Source: Thermasporomyces sp036564245 | Lineage (GTDB): Bacteria > Actinomycetota > Actinomycetes > Propionibacteriales > Actinopolymorphaceae | DNA: 64,000 nucleotides | Reading direction: 5' to 3' | NCBI GenBank assembly: GCA_036564245.1 | Contig: DATCKU010000073.1 | Coordinates: 124,001 to 188,000, forward strand | Part shown: piece after piece, positions 51,134 through 60,751 of the stretch | Numbering within the stretch: the first letter of the stretch is position 1 | Layout: each line of letters opens with the position of its first letter | Made by a program: the position numbers and the translations under genes | The notes under the pieces: generated by a model | Databases searched by the model: none | The model's input: only the letters and a program-made list of their open reading frames with translations | What the model was told of the DNA's origin: nothing

Positions 51134-54100
51134 TCAGCCAGACCTCTGGCGGAACGGTCTCACCACCAGATCGGCGAGGCCGGCGTCTCCGCGCCGCCAA
51201 GCCGCTACCCTCACCGAGACGTACTGCGCGGTCGCCCCCACCGTGAACGGCTGCCAGGTCACGCCGTCCCGTGAGACCTCGACGACGTGGCTCGGCGCCC
51301 GGCCGCCCGACCAGCGCGTCACGACCTCGCCGACCGCCTGCTCCGCGGCCAAGTTGACGACGATCCTGCGGTCGGGACCGCCGGGCACCCACGCCGTCCG
51401 CGGATCTGCGTCGACCGCAAGATCCGGATCGGTCATGCCCTTCGGCAACGGCGAACCCGGGTAGGTGATCCGGTCACGTGCGAGGTCGTCGGTCGGTGTG
51501 GTGATGCCCTTGCTGAACGAAACCGACACGGTCTCGTGCGGTCCCACCGCCACCGAACGCGCCTGCGAGGTCGCAGCCGACGTCAGGCGCACCGTGACTC
51601 GTGAGGTGCCCGGGTTGGTGACCGTGACCGAGCGGGAGTTCGCCACGTCGATCTGCAGACCAGCAAGAACTTTGCCGGACACGGTGAACCGAGGCGGTTC
51701 CACGGCGGCCGAACCAGCGGCGAGTGAGACGTCGTACGTGATACCGGCCGCGGTCAGCTGTTGCGTGCCCCGGTAGACCGTGCGAGTCGAGCCGGCCTGC
51801 GGCACGGCAAGCGCCACCCCGTCCAGCGCGGCATCGCCCAGGTTGAATAGCGACAGGTACGCGCCGGTGAGCGCGGCGCGCAGCGACTCGTGGTCGCTCG
51901 TGGGTTGCGGCTTTCGTGCAAGCTGCGCCGTCTCGGCGGCCGACTGTGCGGGGAACCCCTGGACGACCATGCCGGCCGACCCGCTGGCCGGACCCTGCGA
52001 GAGGGCGATCGCCTCAGGGGCCACACCGATCGGGTTCTGCGAACCACGGATCACGAAGCCGGCACGACCGTCGACGTTCAGCCAGTCACCCTCGAGCCTG
52101 GTCCAGCGCGGGACGCTCGCGACCGGCTCCCAGGTTTCGCCGTCGAGCGACGCCTCGATGCGGTAGTTGAACGGCCAGGCGTCCTCCTGCCAGTGGATCG
52201 TCACCCGGTCGACCTCCACCTCGCTGCCGAGGTCGACCGCCCACCATGCCTTCATGGTCGGCCGTTCGGCAGCGGAGTTGGCCCACCGCGTCGTGGCATC
52301 GCCGTCGACGGCCTTGGCTGGAACGCTGGACTCCCCGAAGTACGACGAGGCGGTCGCGGGCTTCCCCAACGCGAGGTCGGTGTCGCTCCCCGGCCCATAC
52401 GCGGAGAACTCGTACATCGAGTAGCCCCACTGCGACTGTGCCGCAACACCCACCATGCGCAGGTGGCGTGCCCGGGTCGCCGGGAACGTGAGGGTCTCCG
52501 TTCCGCCACGACCGAACCCGTCAGGTCGCAGCGTGACCTGGCCTGCGGCGGTGGTGAACGTGCGGTCGCCGTCCAGGCCCGGGATGCCCGGCATCTGAAG
52601 GTTGAACAACCGGAAGAAGCCTTCGTCGTCGCCGGTCCCGCTGGTCGCGTAGACCACGCTTCCGTCCGGCAACGACGTGAATCCTGCGTACGCCGAACCA
52701 CGCCGCACCACGGTCGCGGTGGCGTCCACACCGTCCCGGAGCTTGGTGTAGACGGCGGTGTTCGCCGCGTCGACCGCTGCCACGGACGGCAGGAAGGAGG
52801 GCGACTTGCTGGCCAGGTTGACGAACCAGTCGTCGTGGTTGGGCAGGAACCCGAACTTCACCCACGTCGGCTTGGTCACCGTGACCGCGAGCGAGCGCGG
52901 AGTCTGGTGTGCGACGTGGCCAGGGACGGTGCCGAAGTCGCTCACCCCGGACGCCTTTTCGAAGTACTCCCGTTCGCTCACTGGCTGCGTGCCGGGTGCG
53001 TGAGCTAGTCGGTCACGCCAGTAGTGCAGCAGGTACGCGTACCCGATCTCGGCCCGCGCCTCGGTTTCGTACTGCGTACTCGGCCACTTCACCAGCCGGC
53101 CCGCCGGCGGCGCTGCGACGTAAGGCGGCAGGATCTCGGCGAGCATGCGCTCGGCCCGGGCGGCCATCCGGTCACCCGTGACCACCGCACGGTACGCCAG
53201 CGGCAGCACATTGCGGCCGTAGAGGTGCTGACGGTCGGCGATCATGTGCTCGACCGGCACACCCGCGCCCGTGCCGAGCCGGTGGAGCACCGCGTTCACC
53301 TCGTCGTCGTTCGGGATCGCGAGCTGGCTCTGCGGCACGGGGCGGCGCATCAGGAGGTAGCGGGGGACGTTGCGACCGGCCACGCTGGGCGAGGCCTGGT
53401 ACATGCCGTTCCAAGTGCCGTGGTTCTCCGAGACGTACGTGTCGAAGATGTTGTGCGCGGTGTTCCACTCCGACACCGGCCGGCCGGCGATGACGGTCGG
53501 GTTGGCCTGGTCGGCTACCGGTAGTCCCGCCGTGTTGAGCGTCCACCGGTCGAGCCACTCGCGCCACCTCGACGCATTCGGGTCGTTCGGCAGATAGGCG
53601 TCGCCCGCCGACAGCATCATCGTGCGGGCAGCCATCTCCTCCATCTTGGTGTCCGACACGTAGCCGCCCGCGAGGCCGTTGGTCGTCCCACCCTCACGGT
53701 CCGGGTCGGCGGGGTTCGCGCCCACGTCGGCGAGGTAGTTGGCCTCGCCGCGAATCATCGTCTGCACGCCTGCCCGCGTCGTCTCGTCGAGGTCGTCCCA
53801 CATGAGGTACGCCGCGTCGGCGAGGTAGGACTCCATCGTGGCGTCCCAGTAGACCCTGGCACCCCACGTGCCGTTCACCGGATCGACGAACCTGTTCCGC
53901 GCGACCGCCTTGGCGATGCTGCGCACGGTGTGGTCGCGCAGGGTCTCGCGGTCGACACCGGCGGCCTTCGCGTCGTACCGGCCGAACTTCACGAGCACCG
54001 CGTTGCCGAGTGTCCCCACGACGTCCCAGTTCTCGATGCCGTACGAGCCGAGCTCAGGATCCCAGAGCGTCTCCTGGTAGCGGGTGTTTGTGAGCAGCAG

Positions 54101-54244
54101 CCGGTAGTAGACGCGCGCCAGCGCATCCTCCGAGCCGGCCGGCGGCTTGCCGACCGTCGGTTGAGCGGCAACTGGCGCGATGGACGCGCCTGTACCCAGC
54201 AGGACGACGCACGCCAGCGACGACACAAGACGACGGATCCTCAC
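51134..54244 (-). CDS. Large secreted protein with helical catalytic-like region and discoidin domains
   Basis: About 1036 residues from GTG 54244, AGAGGA 7 nt upstream. A signal peptide (RIRRLVSSLACVVLLGTGAS) ends near PVAAQPT. Residues ~35-420 are helix-rich with repeated Trp/Tyr-rich motifs, as in alpha/alpha-barrel lyases or hydrolases. A beta region follows, then an F5/8C (CBM32) module near 620-730 (GKPATASSYFGESSVPAKAV) and a second at ~920-1010 (SRDGVTWQPF). I cannot name the reaction; a polysaccharide lyase or hydrolase fits. It diverges from a sugar ABC importer with a shared repeat-bearing promoter region. Confidence 0.85.
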   Translation of the reverse strand: MRIRRLVSSLACVVLLGTGASIAPVAAQPTVGKPPAGSEDALARVYYRLLLTNTRYQETLWDPELGSYGIENWDVVGTLGNAVLVKFGRYDAKAAGVDRETLRDHTVRSIAKAVARNRFVDPVNGTWGARVYWDATMESYLADAAYLMWDDLDETTRAGVQTMIRGEANYLADVGANPADPDREGGTTNGLAGGYVSDTKMEEMAARTMMLSAGDAYLPNDPNASRWREWLDRWTLNTAGLPVADQANPTVIAGRPVSEWNTAHNIFDTYVSENHGTWNGMYQASPSVAGRNVPRYLLMRRPVPQSQLAIPNDDEVNAVLHRLGTGAGVPVEHMIADRQHLYGRNVLPLAYRAVVTGDRMAARAERMLAEILPPYVAAPPAGRLVKWPSTQYETEARAEIGYAYLLHYWRDRLAHAPGTQPVSEREYFEKASGVSDFGTVPGHVAHQTPRSLAVTVTKPTWVKFGFLPNHDDWFVNLASKSPSFLPSVAAVDAANTAVYTKLRDGVDATATVVRRGSAYAGFTSLPDGSVVYATSGTGDDEGFFRLFNLQMPGIPGLDGDRTFTTAAGQVTLRPDGFGRGGTETLTFPATRARHLRMVGVAAQSQWGYSMYEFSAYGPGSDTDLALGKPATASSYFGESSVPAKAVDGDATTRWANSAAERPTMKAWWAVDLGSEVEVDRVTIHWQEDAWPFNYRIEASLDGETWEPVASVPRWTRLEGDWLNVDGRAGFVIRGSQNPIGVAPEAIALSQGPASGSAGMVVQGFPAQSAAETAQLARKPQPTSDHESLRAALTGAYLSLFNLGDAALDGVALAVPQAGSTRTVYRGTQQLTAAGITYDVSLAAGSAAVEPPRFTVSGKVLAGLQIDVANSRSVTVTNPGTSRVTVRLTSAATSQARSVAVGPHETVSVSFSKGITTPTDDLARDRITYPGSPLPKGMTDPDLAVDADPRTAWVPGGPDRRIVVNLAAEQAVGEVVTRWSGGRAPSHVVEVSRDGVTWQPFTVGATAQYVSVRVAAWRRGDAGLADLVVRPFRQRSG

Positions 54245-54289
54245 GGGAATCCTCTCTAGGCGGCTCTCCGCGGCAGCGGCTGATCGTAG

Positions 54290-54377
54290 TACGAAAATAC
54301 GATTTAATCGGCGCTCTGACCTGGCACGATCATGACCGGAACCGGCATATTGCGTGGTACGTAAATATGACTTAATC
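54290..54377. promoter_or_regulatory. Two direct repeats between lyase-like and sugar-binding genes
   Basis: TACGAAAATACGATTTAATC (54290-54309) and TACGTAAATATGACTTAATC (54358-54377) match at 17 of 20 positions and lie 68 bp apart. They are far more AT-rich than the surroundings, between the divergent secreted-enzyme gene and the sugar importer. They look like binding sites of one regulator controlling both units; the regulator gene is not adjacent. Confidence 0.6.
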
Positions 54378-54474
54378 TCGGCGGTCAGCTTCTCATCGGG
54401 ACACCTGAACCGGGTGATCGCGCAGAGTTTCCCGACGTGCGGTCGGTCTTGTGTCGTCGACGCTGGAGGATCGG

Positions 54475-55824
54475 ATGGCAGTACCCCTGACGGGACGGAA
54501 GTTCCCTGCGCGGCGCTCAGGTCGCCGCTCGAAGACAGCCGTCGCCGGCGTGCTTGCGGCGACCCTGGTCGCCTTGTCCGCCGCTGCTGCATGCGGCCCC
54601 GACTCCGAGGAGTCGTCGGACGGCACGGTGACCCTCACCATGACCGCATGGGGCGGTGACGTCGACAAGCAGACGTACGAGCAACGCCTCGCGATGGCTC
54701 ACAAGAAGTACCCCAACATCCGGGTCAAGCTGCAGATGTCGCCAGGTGGGCAGGACTACTCGCAGAAGATCTCGACCGCCATCGCTGGCGGCAAGGGTCC
54801 GGACATCCTCGAGCTCGCCGAGCACATCCCGGCATTCGCGAGCAAGCACCAGATCCGGCCGCTCGACGACTACATCAAGACCAGCGGTCTTGACCTCGCG
54901 TCCCAGTTCGGTGAGACGACAGCCAAGATCTTCGCCTACGAAGGAAGCCAGTACGCGCTGCCGGACCGTTCCGGCGCCATGGTGCTCTACTACAACAAGA
55001 AGATGTTCGACGAGGCCGGCGTCGAGTACCCGACGGCGGACTGGTCCTGGGACGACTTGCTTGCCGCCGCCAAGAAGCTCACGATCCGCGAGAACGGCGA
55101 GGTCAAGCAGTGGGGGTTCGCCACGATCTCGTGGTGGCCGTACTGGATGAGCTTCATGTACCAGAACGGCGGCCGCGTGCTCGACGAGAACGGCAAGCCG
55201 GTCATCAACAGTCCGGAGAACGTCGAGGCGATGCAGTGGTTCAACGACCTCGCGTGGAAGCACAAGGTCTCCCCCACACCACGCGACTGGGCCAACTACG
55301 GCGAGGGCGTGGGACCGGACCAGCTCTTCGCCCAAGGCAAGCTGGCGATGGAGATCACGGGCTTCTGGAACATCGCCGCCGCCAACAGCGTCGAGGGCCT
55401 CGACTGGGACATCGCCCCGCTGTGGCACGGGAAGGAGCCCGCCACGAGCGCGTTCTTCAACGGGCTTGCCATCTCCACGACGTCGGAGCACCCCGACGAG
55501 GCGTGGAAGATCATCGAGTTCATGGCGAGCGAGGAAGGTCAGCGCCCGATCATCGACAACGCCGAGGATGCGCCGGCCAACCTGCAGGTGCAGCAGTCCG
55601 ATGCGTTCCTCAAACCGAAGTGGGCGACCCGCGAGGTCAACATGGGCGCCTTCGCCGACTCCTCCGAGGCCATCTTCGTTCCGCCACTGACCCCGCAGTG
55701 GAACGAGATGATCGAGGTGTGCACCGAGAACATCGACCTCATGATGAACAACAAGGTCACGCCCGAGGAGGCCTTGGCGACCATCCAGGAACGTCTCGAG
55801 CAGATCATGAGTCAAGGTGACTGA
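54475..55824 (+). CDS. Sugar ABC transporter substrate-binding lipoprotein (SBP_bac_1)
   Basis: About 449 residues from ATG 54475 with GGAGGATCGG immediately upstream. The signal peptide ends in a lipobox with C40 (ALSAAAAC). The mature part has the SBP_bac_1 fold: TLTMTAWGGDVDKQTYEQR, GPDILELAEHIPAF, GAMVLYYNKKMFDEAGV, WSWDDLLAAAKKL and SEHPDEAWKIIEFMASEEGQ. It delivers a carbohydrate to the permeases that follow. It is the first gene of the importer, opposite the large secreted enzyme. Confidence 0.94.
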   Translation: MAVPLTGRKFPARRSGRRSKTAVAGVLAATLVALSAAAACGPDSEESSDGTVTLTMTAWGGDVDKQTYEQRLAMAHKKYPNIRVKLQMSPGGQDYSQKISTAIAGGKGPDILELAEHIPAFASKHQIRPLDDYIKTSGLDLASQFGETTAKIFAYEGSQYALPDRSGAMVLYYNKKMFDEAGVEYPTADWSWDDLLAAAKKLTIRENGEVKQWGFATISWWPYWMSFMYQNGGRVLDENGKPVINSPENVEAMQWFNDLAWKHKVSPTPRDWANYGEGVGPDQLFAQGKLAMEITGFWNIAAANSVEGLDWDIAPLWHGKEPATSAFFNGLAISTTSEHPDEAWKIIEFMASEEGQRPIIDNAEDAPANLQVQQSDAFLKPKWATREVNMGAFADSSEAIFVPPLTPQWNEMIEVCTENIDLMMNNKVTPEEALATIQERLEQIMSQGD

Positions 55825-56812
55825 GAGGCCCGTGACACACCGTCTCGCGACGCCGGATCGGACAGCCCACCGGTCGACCCGCCGGACGGGCGTCCGATCC
55901 GGTGCGTCATGGTCCTCCTGGCTCACCCAGCCGCGGCGCGAGGCCATGTGGTTCTACATCATGGCCTCGCCGTGGATCGCCGGCTTCATCATCTTCCTCG
56001 CCGGGCCGATGGTCGCGTCGTTCTATCTCAGCCTGACCGACTACGACCTGCTCACCCCGCCGCAGTGGATCGGCCTCGACAACTACCGCCGGATGCTCGT
56101 CGAGGACCCGTTGTTCTGGAAGGTGCTGCGCAACACCGCGTACTACACGTTCCTCTCGGTGCCTCTGTCCACGGTGCTCTCAGTCGCGCTCGCGGCGTTG
56201 CTCAACAAGCCGCTCCCCGGCATGCGGATCTATCGCACGATCGTCTACCTGCCCGCGCTGGTGCCCCTCGTGGCGAGCGCGATGCTGTTCTCGTGGGTGC
56301 TCGCACCCGACACCGGGCTCATCAACCGCGGCCTCGCACTCATCGGCATCAGGGGACCGGCCTGGCTGCTCAGCGAGACCTGGGTGATCCCGGCGCTCAT
56401 CTTGATGTCGATCTGGAGCGTGGGCACCGGCGTCGTGCTGCTGCTCGCCGGGATGCAGGGAATCCCGCAGGAGCTACTGGAAGCGGCCACCATCGACGGC
56501 GCGAGCGGCACCCAGCGGTTCTTCCGGATCGTGCTGCCGATGCTCTCGCCGGTCATCCTGTTCAACGTCGTGATGGGTTTGATCGGCGCCTTCCAGGTCT
56601 TCAGCCAGGTCTACATCCTGACCGGCGGCGGCCCCAACAACGCGAGCCAGATGCTCGTGCCCTACATCTTCGAGGAGGGGTTCCGGAACTACCGCATGGG
56701 GTATGCCTCGGCTCTGTCCTGGCTGCTCTTCGCCATCATCATGGCCTGCACGGCCATCGTCTTCCGTACGTCCTCCCGTTGGGTCTTCTACGAGACCGAG
56801 GTACGCCGATGA
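55817..56812 (+). CDS. Sugar ABC transporter permease (MalF/UgpA type)
   Basis: A 331-residue membrane protein with about six segments. Family signs include the first segment AMWFYIMASPWIAGFIIFLA, FYLSLTDYDL, and the EAA loop EAATIDGASGTQRFFRIVLP. A hydrophilic N-terminal part of ~40 residues precedes the first segment. The start GTG 55817 overlaps the binding-protein stop by 8 nt; GTG 55832 is an alternative. No ATPase gene is in the unit. Confidence 0.93.
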   Translation: MTERPVTHRLATPDRTAHRSTRRTGVRSGASWSSWLTQPRREAMWFYIMASPWIAGFIIFLAGPMVASFYLSLTDYDLLTPPQWIGLDNYRRMLVEDPLFWKVLRNTAYYTFLSVPLSTVLSVALAALLNKPLPGMRIYRTIVYLPALVPLVASAMLFSWVLAPDTGLINRGLALIGIRGPAWLLSETWVIPALILMSIWSVGTGVVLLLAGMQGIPQELLEAATIDGASGTQRFFRIVLPMLSPVILFNVVMGLIGAFQVFSQVYILTGGGPNNASQMLVPYIFEEGFRNYRMGYASALSWLLFAIIMACTAIVFRTSSRWVFYETEVRR

Positions 56813-57726
56813 CTGCGCAACTGGACCAGGCTGCGGCAGCGTACGGCGGTGGCCAGCAGCGCCGCTCGCAAGCCGTCGGTGCCCGCCGGGCGTACGACAC
56901 CGCGATGTCGTACGCCATCCTCACGGTCGTCTCGGCGATCCTTTCCGCGCCGTTCGTCTTCATGGTGTCGATCGCGTTGTCCAGCGACGCCACGGTCCAG
57001 AAGGCGACCTTCACGTTGATCCCGCGCGAGTTCCACTTCGAGAACTTCGTGCGCGTCATGACCTCCGACGCACCGATGGCGCGCTGGATCCTCAACAGCC
57101 TGATCATCGTGACGTTCGCCTGCCTGGGCCAGATGTTCGTGAGCGCCATGGTGGCGTACGCATTCGCCCGGCTTCGCGCCCCGGGCCGCTCGGTCCTCTT
57201 CGTGATCCTGCTCTCGACCATGATGGTGCCGGTCGAGGTGACGATCATTCCGCAGTTCATCCTCTTCCGCGAGCTCGACTGGATCGACACGCTGTACCCG
57301 CTGATCGTGCCGAACCTCTTCGGCGGTGCCTACAACATCTTCTTGATGCGGCAGTTCGTGACCCGGATCCCGCGGGAGCTCGACGAGGCGGCACAGGTGG
57401 ATGGGCTCGGCTACTTCGGGATCTTCGCGCGCATCATCCTGCCGCTCATGAAACCCGTCGTCGTCGCGGTCGGTGTCTTCAGCTTCGCGTTCTCCTGGGG
57501 TTGGTTCTTCGGCCCGCTCATCTACCTCAACACCGAGTCGAAGTACCCGCTGGCGCTCGGTGTGCAGTTCCTGTCGGGCACGTCGACCAACGCCCAGACG
57601 CCGCCGTACAACCTCGTGATGGTCGGTGCGCTCTTCCTCACCGTCCCGATGGTGGCGGTGTACTTCTTCAGCCAGAAGTACATCTACCAAGTCAACTTGA
57701 GCTCGGGAAGCGCCGGCATCCGCTGA
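56809..57726 (+). CDS. Sugar ABC transporter permease (MalG/UgpE type)
   Basis: About 305 residues from ATG 56809, overlapping the previous stop (ATGA). Features: the segment SYAILTVVSAILSAPFVFMV, SLIIVTFACLGQMFVSAMVA then YAFARLRAPG, and the EAA loop DEAAQVDGLGYFGIFARIIL. It completes the membrane part of the importer. A palindrome-like ATGACCACG element follows the stop. Confidence 0.93.
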   Translation: MTAQLDQAAAAYGGGQQRRSQAVGARRAYDTAMSYAILTVVSAILSAPFVFMVSIALSSDATVQKATFTLIPREFHFENFVRVMTSDAPMARWILNSLIIVTFACLGQMFVSAMVAYAFARLRAPGRSVLFVILLSTMMVPVEVTIIPQFILFRELDWIDTLYPLIVPNLFGGAYNIFLMRQFVTRIPRELDEAAQVDGLGYFGIFARIILPLMKPVVVAVGVFSFAFSWGWFFGPLIYLNTESKYPLALGVQFLSGTSTNAQTPPYNLVMVGALFLTVPMVAVYFFSQKYIYQVNLSSGSAGIR

Positions 57727-57744
57727 CCCCCCAGACCGGTCCAC

Positions 57745-57768
57745 AATGACCACGCAACGTAGGCCATT
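57745..57768. repeat. Imperfect palindromic element after the sugar permease gene
   Basis: AATGACCACG (57745-57754) faces CGTAGGCCATT (57758-57768) with one mismatch and one bulge. It begins 19 bp after the permease stop and shares its left arm with the other elements. It may terminate the importer transcript. Confidence 0.5.
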
Positions 57769-57908
57769 GGCCTCTCTCGGGTGCCGGTACGCGTGTCATG
57801 GTTAGCGATTCCCGCGCAGAGTACGAGGCTGGACGTCGTCACGACCGGTATTCGAGACCTGCCGACAATCGCTTTGCGTACGAACCGACGGCCCGTGAGA
57901 ATCGTCGC

Positions 57909-58913
57909 GTGGACAAGATTCGCGTAGGGATCATTGGGTGTGGTGGCGCAGCCACCTGGCATGCGTTGACGCTGGCGAATTCGGCCGAGTTCGAGGTCGT
58001 GGGCCTGGCAGACCCCAGCAAGGCCAACCTCGAGCGCTTCCGTTCCCGGGTTCCGCTGCTGGCGGAAACCCCGGCATTCGACAGCGCAGAGCAGCTTTTC
58101 GAGAACGCCGAGCTCGACGCGGTGAGCGTCATCACACCGCACACCCTGCACTATCCGATCGTGATGAACGCGATCAAGCGCAACCTGCACGTGCTGTGCG
58201 AGAAGCCTTTGGTGTGCGAGTCAGAGCACGCGCGTGACATCCTCCGCGCCGCCGACACGGCTGGCGTCACGGTGATGGTCTCCTATCAGCGGCGACTCGA
58301 TCCTGCCTATCGCTACATGCACGAGACGATCACCTCGGGCGCCCTGGGCGAGCTGCGCTCGGTCGTCGTGAGCTGCGGCCAGCGCTGGTTGGAGAACACG
58401 AAGGGCACGTGGCGCCAGGATCCCGCACTGTCCGGCGGCGGCATGCTGATGGATTCCGGCTCCCATCTGGTCGACGCACTCCTGTGGCTCGTCGAGGCGC
58501 CGGTGGAGTCCGTGTACGCGCTGGTCGACAACGCGGGCTCACCGGTGGACATCAACACCACCGCCACGCTCGCGTTCGCCGGTGGCATTCAGGCACAGCT
58601 CAGCGTGGTGGGTGATCTCGCCACCCAGTGGATGGAAACCGTCATCGTCTGTGGCACCGACGGAGTGTTGCGGTACGACGTCGATCCCCAACATCCCTGG
58701 CGTACTGGGCAAGTGCTGCGTTTCCACGGTCGTGAGGCGACTCGGCCACTCGAGCTACGGCAGGGCCCGGACATCCACGAAGCCTGGCTCGCCGCAATCC
58801 GCGGCGAGGCGCCGAACCCGTCGCCAGTGGCGTCAGCCGTACGCGTCGCCGAGCTGACCGAAGCGATCTACCGCTCGGCCCGCGAGCAGGCGAGCGTCCG
58901 GCTCTCCACGTAG
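57909..58913 (+). CDS. Gfo/Idh/MocA family sugar dehydrogenase
   Basis: About 334 residues from GTG 57909; upstream in-frame codons are not protein-like. The Rossmann motif GIIGCGGAATWHA and the catalytic EKP segment LHVLCEKPLVCESEHAR are present, then GLGELRSVV-like and GGGMLMDSGSHLVDALLWL. These enzymes oxidise or reduce sugars with NAD(P). It follows the sugar importer by 180 bp on the same strand and may process its cargo. Confidence 0.93.
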   Translation: MDKIRVGIIGCGGAATWHALTLANSAEFEVVGLADPSKANLERFRSRVPLLAETPAFDSAEQLFENAELDAVSVITPHTLHYPIVMNAIKRNLHVLCEKPLVCESEHARDILRAADTAGVTVMVSYQRRLDPAYRYMHETITSGALGELRSVVVSCGQRWLENTKGTWRQDPALSGGGMLMDSGSHLVDALLWLVEAPVESVYALVDNAGSPVDINTTATLAFAGGIQAQLSVVGDLATQWMETVIVCGTDGVLRYDVDPQHPWRTGQVLRFHGREATRPLELRQGPDIHEAWLAAIRGEAPNPSPVASAVRVAELTEAIYRSAREQASVRLST

Positions 58914-58980
58914 TACGCCGTGCCCTTGTCCTGAACGGCGTCTCCCGTTCGGGACGTTGTCGAAGGTCACCGGTCACGAG

Positions 58981-59406
58981 CTAGTCGTGCCATGCGGTCA
59001 CGTCGACCTCACCGTCACCGCGGTCGTAGGTCCCGTCGACGGTGATCTGGCGGTCCAACGGTAAGGGTCCTCCAGCAGGGCGATCGCCGACGTCCAGTCG
59101 GATGACTCCGGTCCGATCGGTGAATCTGTACTCGTCGTCGTCGATCTTGCTGACTGCCCGTCCGCGGAGCCGCACCGGAGCGTCGTCGGCGACCTTGCCA
59201 GCGCGCAGGTCGCCGACCGTCCGCATCGGAGGCGGCGTCTGGGCGGCCCCGCGGGCGCCTACTGCAGCCGAGTCGGTCGGTTGGTCGTCATCTGCGCTGC
59301 ACGCCGACATCGTGGCGATCGCGGTTGCAGCGACCAGAGCAGACATCACCATCGCTCCCAGCCCTCGACGTGTCCGACCCCGACCGTTACCCCGAGACCT
59401 CCGCAT
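58981..59406 (-). CDS. Lipoprotein with OB-fold (NirD/YgiW/YdeI-like)
   Basis: About 141 residues from ATG 59406. The leader RRSRGNGRGRTRRGLGAMVM is basic and leads to a lipobox ATMSAC. The remaining domain, VRLRGRAVSKIDDDEYRFTD then RTGVIRLDVGDRPAGG and TVDGTYDRGDGEVDVTAW, resembles the BOF/OB-fold of YgiW/YdeI stress proteins. It should sit on the outer face of the membrane. No operon partner is evident. Confidence 0.75.
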   Translation of the reverse strand: MRRSRGNGRGRTRRGLGAMVMSALVAATAIATMSACSADDDQPTDSAAVGARGAAQTPPPMRTVGDLRAGKVADDAPVRLRGRAVSKIDDDEYRFTDRTGVIRLDVGDRPAGGPLPLDRQITVDGTYDRGDGEVDVTAWHD

Positions 59407-59664
59407 GCGCTTGTCATAGCCACGCCAGCGATCGCCGAATCCTTGGTCCGTCGTCGTGTCACCTGACGATCTCGCGCTGTCGCCTGAGCCGACACCAGCC
59501 CGTCGGGGAACCGCCACCTTGCATCCGGATCAGCCTTGACCAGGGCTCGCATCGCGTTGCGCACGACGCACCGTTGGTTGCACATAAAGACGTCAGGATC
59601 GGCCAGCTGATCGGCCAGGCCACGGACGACACATCCTCGGCGCTCAGTCGCGTCTCTCGTACGC

Positions 59665-60714
59665 TCAGTCGCGCGGGGCGTAGACGATCCAGACCTGACC
59701 ACGAGCGAAGGTCATCGGCTGACCGTCCTGCATGGTGAACGTCGTCCCTTTGCCCTCGCTCGACCGCGACCAGCGGGCGTCGTACGCCTTCCCGTTGCGC
59801 AACACAAGCGCCCGCCCACGGCCTACCGACTCGGTGTAGGGCGAGACATTGCCCCACTTGTCGCCGTACTTCGACGGGCGGATCCGCGCGTACTGCACGA
59901 CGACCGTCGCGGGCATCGGCGGCCTGCCGTCAGTGGATCGAAGCGCGTCGCCGTCCATCGACACGAGCCACCGGCGCTTCTCGGCCGACCAGCGGAACGT
60001 GACCTCGAACGCCCCGTAGCTCACGCTCCTCGACGTCACCTCCTCACCGCCGGCTGGCGGCGGGCCGAACCGGAAGCCGATGTCGCGGGCCTTGCTGGCG
60101 CCCGGCGCATCGGCGAGCAGCGTCTGCGGCTTGGCATAGAGGTTGTGCGGCGCCGGGCGGTCCTCGCCTCGGACGTACGCCTCGCTGGCATGTGCAGGGG
60201 ACACGTCGTGGATCGGGGCCCGCGCGATGACCGGCAGCAGAGCGCTGTTGGCGCCGGAGTATGCGAACGCCGGTTTGCCGTACTGGTGCAGCACCTCCAG
60301 GTCGGACTCCCGCGCGCTCCGAACCGGCCCGACACTGCTCGGGAGACGTGACGAGAAGATCGCCATGATGCGGCCGAGCCCAGCCTCCACCGGCTCGACG
60401 TAGATGATGTCGGCTTTGGACAAGCCGGTGTGCGGTCGGGCCTGTGCCACGTTGTCGATCTTCACGGCGAGCACCGGCTTGCGTTTCGTCTCAGGAAGGC
60501 CGGTGAACGGTGAGGTGTTCTTCTCGCTTTTCGTCGGCGTGGGTTTCGGGCTGGGGGTCGTGGCCGACGAGGTGGCACGCGGTGTCGTCGTGGGACGGGA
60601 TTTCGACGTCTCGGCTGGATCGGACGTATTGCACCCGCTCACGGCGAAAAGGGCGATTGTCGCGACCGTCGCCGCGAGACGGACAGCAAATCCGGCGGGG
60701 GTGTTCCGGAGCAT
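59665..60714 (-). CDS. DUF3048 (YerB-like) lipoprotein
   Basis: A 349-residue lipoprotein: signal peptide RLAATVATIALFAVSGC with a lipobox Cys, a Thr/Pro/Ser-rich linker, then DUF3048 signatures PVLAVKIDNVAQARPHTGLS, DIIYVEPVEAGLGRIMAIFS, VGPVRSARESDL and a C-terminal DUF3048_C half with GRALVLRNGKAYDARWSRS. The role is unknown; YerB-like proteins are cell-envelope proteins. Confidence 0.9.
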   Translation of the reverse strand: MLRNTPAGFAVRLAATVATIALFAVSGCNTSDPAETSKSRPTTTPRATSSATTPSPKPTPTKSEKNTSPFTGLPETKRKPVLAVKIDNVAQARPHTGLSKADIIYVEPVEAGLGRIMAIFSSRLPSSVGPVRSARESDLEVLHQYGKPAFAYSGANSALLPVIARAPIHDVSPAHASEAYVRGEDRPAPHNLYAKPQTLLADAPGASKARDIGFRFGPPPAGGEEVTSRSVSYGAFEVTFRWSAEKRRWLVSMDGDALRSTDGRPPMPATVVVQYARIRPSKYGDKWGNVSPYTESVGRGRALVLRNGKAYDARWSRSSEGKGTTFTMQDGQPMTFARGQVWIVYAPRD

Positions 60715-60751
60715 TGCAGCACCATACCCGGACAGCTGACCGCGCCCTGAA

